In this document: positions 60,154 through 64,000 of the stretch, piece after piece
Layout: every line of letters starts with the position of its first letter
How positions within the stretch are numbered: position 1 is the first letter of the stretch
NCBI GenBank assembly: GCA_024138015.1
Contig: JAMXBB010000011.1
Span: forward strand, 66,664,308-66,728,307
Reading direction: 5' to 3'
DNA length: 64,000 nucleotides
Source: Lumnitzera littorea
Lineage: Eukaryota; Streptophyta; Magnoliopsida; Myrtales; Combretaceae
Position numbers and translations under genes: made by a program
The notes under the pieces: generated by a model
Seen by the model: the letters and a program-made list of their open reading frames with translations, nothing else
Databases searched by the model: none
Told to the model about the DNA's origin: nothing

Positions 60154-61239
60154 AACATTAAGTTCATGACCATTTATTTGGGAACTGGCTTCAATGTAAG
60201 TACAAATGACATGCTTTCAGTTACTGTAGAAGCTAGTGTTAAGTTCATTGTTTAATCATAACATATAAAATCGGTAAAACAAGCATGGAGGTCACTCACC
60301 TATACTTGTTTTGTCTATAACTTAATAGCCTACATCTTTTTCTCTTCTAATAAACCATATGAATCGACAATAATTAAATTATGTAAATCTTACTTTAATT
60401 TGGCTTTAAGTTAAAGCTAGAGTTATAGGAAGATTCTCATTAATTTAGGGTTACAATTAATTGTTATTATGTTCTTTTCACAAATATCCCTACATTTAGA
60501 TTACTAATATAAGGTTTTAAAGTAGGTTAGATCTTAGTTAGGGTTTTTAGTCAAGGTAATCAAAGGTTAAACCTTTTAACTTGGTGAATCCCTAATATCA
60601 TATTGTGTACTAAGTTCATAGATTTTGCTAGAGATTCGTTTAATTAATCGTTTATCCCAAGGATAGAGATTGAAGTACAATAAGTTTGGGATTTAGAATG
60701 AGATTTCAAGATTTTAACTCAATTGATTACTAAGGCTTTGATTTTTAATTATTGGGTTAAATTTTTTAAATTTAATTACTGAAATCAAAACTCATGTATT
60801 GATTTCTAAGGAAAAGGAAAAAGATATTATAAATTTTAATAATAATCTCTAAAATTGAGGTCCTATAAAAAGAATTCCAAAACTACCACAATTACTATAA
60901 AAATTGATTTTTCAACAACTAATTGTAAGCAATCAAAATTTGGCTTTTCAAAAGATGTATTTAACCTTGCTATGTCTCATCTATCCAACCTCAAAAAATC
61001 ATCAGATAGATCAAAGCACAAAGACACAACCTTTGTAATGTCATGATTGAGTTCCTGTAATAAAGCTACATTCTTAACCATGTTATCTAGGATTTTCGAT
61101 TGGTAATTCTCATTTACTTATTGAATTAGGTGCCTATTTTAGTCAAGTACGTTTTAGACTTAATGGAAGTTGTTGTTGAACATTTTCCATACCAAAATGA
61201 AATAAAGAAGAAGAAGAGGAAGAAAAAGAAGAAGAGGGA
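60154..61239. other. AT-rich spacer between MITE and right-hand Mutator-like element
   Basis: No gene is seen. The part at 60830-60990 resembles 35950-36070, which indicates a dispersed repeat. Confidence 0.35.
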
Positions 61240-64000
61240 AGATGAGATATTTTTAGGTACATTCCTCGAAATATAAAAAATAAAAAAAGGGGCTTTAGCA
61301 AAAATATTACTCGTAGGGATTTTTTTTTTTTACAGTTTAAGAGGAAGACGCTTTCAAGGAAAGCGCTTTCACTACACCAAAAATAAAACCCCAACCTTCA
61401 ACATTTTTTTTAGACACGACCCTTAACAAACTAAAAGCACTCTCTTTCTCTCTCAACGAACACAATTAGGAATCCTCATTCTACTCCATTTCAACACCTT
61501 TTTTTGAGATTTTTTCACCCAGAATTGAAGGTAAACAACCTTGAACTCCATTTAATTCATTGTTTTACATAAATCATTTACATAATTGGAAATTAGATGA
61601 ATTCTATTCTAGGGTTCCATATACGTGTGAATTTATGATTTCCATGTTTTGACATTGTTTTTGTGTGCAATTTTCATTTTTTATTCGCATACTTAGCTGA
61701 TTTATTTGTAAATTACACATTAGAAGACGTATTAGTTGTTGTGCAGCTTAAATTTTAGTATGTTACATATTGCACGCAAAGTGTTCGATGAAATGGTGCA
61801 ATGGTTATAGAGGGGGCTTTTAGTGTGTTTTTTTATAAAGATGTGGTTTCATGGTTCTCTAGTTTTGTTTATGCGTTTTCATCAATCTAGAAACACATAG
61901 CTAGATTTTTATTTTTTGTAAATTGCACATTGGCACGTATTTTATTCCATGTAGAGTTAAAATTTGAGTGTGTAACATATCATACACTAGGTAGTCAATT
62001 AAGTGTGAATTTTAGTATGAGAAATTATTTAGTTCAAGGTAGAAGTAATGATACAAATATGAAAATCATGGTATACAAACTTCGATGTGCTAATTGAAAT
62101 ATAAATGTTGATGTGGATAGGTTGAAAACGGTGAGCACAATGAAATTTATGGTTTATGCCCATAGGAATATTGTGAGGGAAAATTCAGAATCGGAGTATA
62201 ATCAGAACCCGGTGAAGATGTTAAAGGTTAGAACAAATGCGAACTTTTCTTAATTGCAAGAAAGGGTTTGTCGAGGTGTTGGGATCAATGCAAGTGAAGG
62301 CGAGGTTGAGATATTGTACTGACATTTGAACACTTATTTTGGAGTTGTATCTTACTCCTTGATTACCATTAAGGACAATGATGATGTCAAAAAATTGTTT
62401 GAGATAGCTAAAGCATTTGGGCAAATCCACATTCATCAATTGTATGTAAGGATAGTAGAACTGGAAGGAGTTCGCTAGTAAATGTGGCAGATGTGCATTT
62501 AAGTCAATTTAATGAGCCAGTTGAATATGATGACAATCCATTAACTATTACTACCCCTACACGAGATGAAGATATTGTAGTTGACGAGGCCATTGGACTG
62601 GTATCTTAAAAGGAAGTTTTGTATGACTAAGCAATTCAACGAACGGGAAGGTTAGAAGATGAGGAGGAGAATGATGATGATGATGATTATGAGCCTAGTG
62701 GGGATGAAGAGGATGATGATGATGACAGCGGCGATGGGGCTGAAATTGATATGCCTTTACCACCTTCGATTATTCCTATGATGAGTGGTAGTCATTCCTA
62801 CATGCCGGAGATGTTACCTAGACACCATTATACCTCTGGCTCAAGCTCAATGAAGCATACACAAGCACCGGGTCACCCTTTGGATGTTTAAACAATCAAA
62901 TCTACTATTAGGAATGCAATACTATTCTTCAATAGGGGTGGAGATGATAGATGTGTGCAACTCGAGAGGAGTGTTAACGAAGAGTTCAATAACATATAAG
63001 CCAGTGAAGACCTACACATAGGTATGAAATTCAATGAGAAAAATGAACTAGTGAGAGCTATGAAGCACTACCACATCAAGCATCGTAAGAACTTCAAATC
63101 AATGGACTAGGCACATGTACTAGGCACGAGGGTGGATGTAAGTGGAGATTAAGGGCATGTAAGAAAAAGTTGGACTATGTTTGGATCATAACAAGGCTAG
63201 TGGGACCTCATACATGTGTGAATCTACTAAAAACTCAAGACCACCTGTAGCTAGATTCGAATTTGATGGCAAGGGAGTTTCTAAATGTTATTAGAGAAGA
63301 CCTCGATATAAAAATTTCTTAGTTATGCAGCATTATTAATGGGTAATTTGGGTATATGGTTTCTAATAGAAGGTTATGGTCTGGAAAGATTAGGGTTATT
63401 GAATTAGTATATGGCAGTTGGGAGAGATCGTATAACGATCTTCCAAGACTACTCAATGCCATATAGATGAGCAATCCCAAGACAAAGCTTGAGTGAATGT
63501 GGGGTAGGTCAAGAGAACTGGGGGTAATTGACTTACAATGGGTTCGGTAGTCTTTTGGCCTATGTATAGAGGTGTGGAAGTTCTACAGGCCAATAGTTGC
63601 TATTGATGGGACATTTTTATATGGAAAATACCATTACAAGCTATTCATTGTAACCAGCATGGATTATAAGAACCACATAGTCCCTCTAGCCTTTGTATTA
63701 GTAGACGACTAAACTACGGAGGTGTGGGGTTGGTTTCTTAAGAATCTAAGGCAACATGTCTGTGGCGAGAGAGCAAGCTGAGAGACCATTTGCCTTATAT
63801 TAGACACAGAGAGAGGTATCTAAGTAGCTTTAGGGAGTGATAAAAATGGATGGAAACCTCCCTTTACGGTTTTGCATTGGTGTATACACCACATTGTAAG
63901 CAATTTAAACAAAGTACACAAGAATAAGGAATGCAAAAAGTAGGATACAATTTGGTGCAATGCAAGTTCAGCCCCGAAAGTTTGAAAAGTACATGGAGAA
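61240..64000 (+). mobile_element. Mutator-like transposon with broken transposase, running off the right edge
   Basis: The left terminal region at 61250-61400 shares an AGCAAAAATATTACTCGTAGGG block and paired GACGCTTTC/GCGCTTTC motifs with the ends of the 53.3-59.7 kb element. Downstream come a T-rich leader and the transposase remnant at 62040-63990. The right end lies outside the window. Confidence 0.7.
62040..63998 (+). pseudogene. Mutator-like (MuDR) transposase, frameshifted and stop-containing
   Basis: The N-terminal part (about 62100-62460) aligns with the deleted element at 55.0-55.3 kb. An acidic tract follows (EEENDDDDDYEPSGDEEDDD, 62660-62730). The MuDR N-terminal domain reads HIGMKFNEKNELVRAMKHYH near 63015-63075. 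Further on come GYMVSNRRLWSGK (63350) and ERSYNDLPRLLNAI (63425). The catalytic MULE domain begins VAIDGTFLYGKYHYKLFIV from about 63597, with the expected first Asp at 63605-63607. PLAFVLVDD and VWGWFLKNLRQHVC (63680-63760) follow, then LHWCIHHIVSNL (63870-63905). The frame changes between 63075 and 63600 and several in-frame stops occur (for example near 62607 and 62890). It is not functional as read. The C-terminus is outside the window. Confidence 0.82.

Overview
The window looks like nuclear DNA from a flowering plant, probably a eudicot. It is very AT-rich, with long spliced introns bounded by GT..AG, and is crowded with decayed plant transposons (Ty3/gypsy, Ty1/copia, LINE, Mutator-like). 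The only apparently functional protein-coding gene is a large plus-strand gene at 15605-34778. Its ten exons join in frame with no internal stop to give a 2185-residue protein that I recognise as the plant chromatin reader MBD9 (PHD finger, methyl-CpG-binding domain, FYR region, DDT/WHIM-like region, bromodomain, second PHD finger, C2H2-like finger, basic tail). I cannot name the species.

Layout. 1-3870: a decayed coding remnant with an acidic 27-bp tandem repeat, then an antisense copy (C) of a ~3.6-kb LTR-like repeat. 3870-9970: a degenerate sense-oriented Ty3/gypsy element with readable gag, protease, RT, RNase H and integrase remnants. 9970-15400: AT-rich repeat debris. 15400-35300: the MBD9 gene, with an antisense copia element in intron 4, a LINE reverse-transcriptase fragment in intron 8 and short tandem duplications in introns 6 and 8. 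35300-44490: a 30-base A tract, a very similar 278-bp inverted repeat enclosing ~3.2 kb, and an antisense Ty3/gypsy RNase H-integrase remnant. 44490-51640: two copies (A and B) of the 3.6-kb LTR-like unit placed end to end in opposite orientation. 51700-60150: AT-rich repeat DNA, then a deleted Mutator-like element with recognisable terminal inverted repeats, then a 391-bp foldback MITE with a perfect 11-bp target-site duplication. 61240-64000: a second, longer Mutator-like element with a broken transposase gene that runs off the right edge.

The gene island is a single chromatin gene flanked on both sides, and invaded in its introns, by transposons. The most interesting structures are the LTR-like unit family (three long copies plus a fragment, with a TATA-like box in the same place in each long copy), the near-identical inverted repeat at 36.6/40.3 kb, the deletion-derivative Mutator element with a C-rich insert, and the MITE. 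The single N at 58079 sits at the centre of an exact 405-bp-offset duplication and a hairpin, which looks like an assembly artefact. I found no clearly new biological system. All boundaries and similarities were judged by eye.
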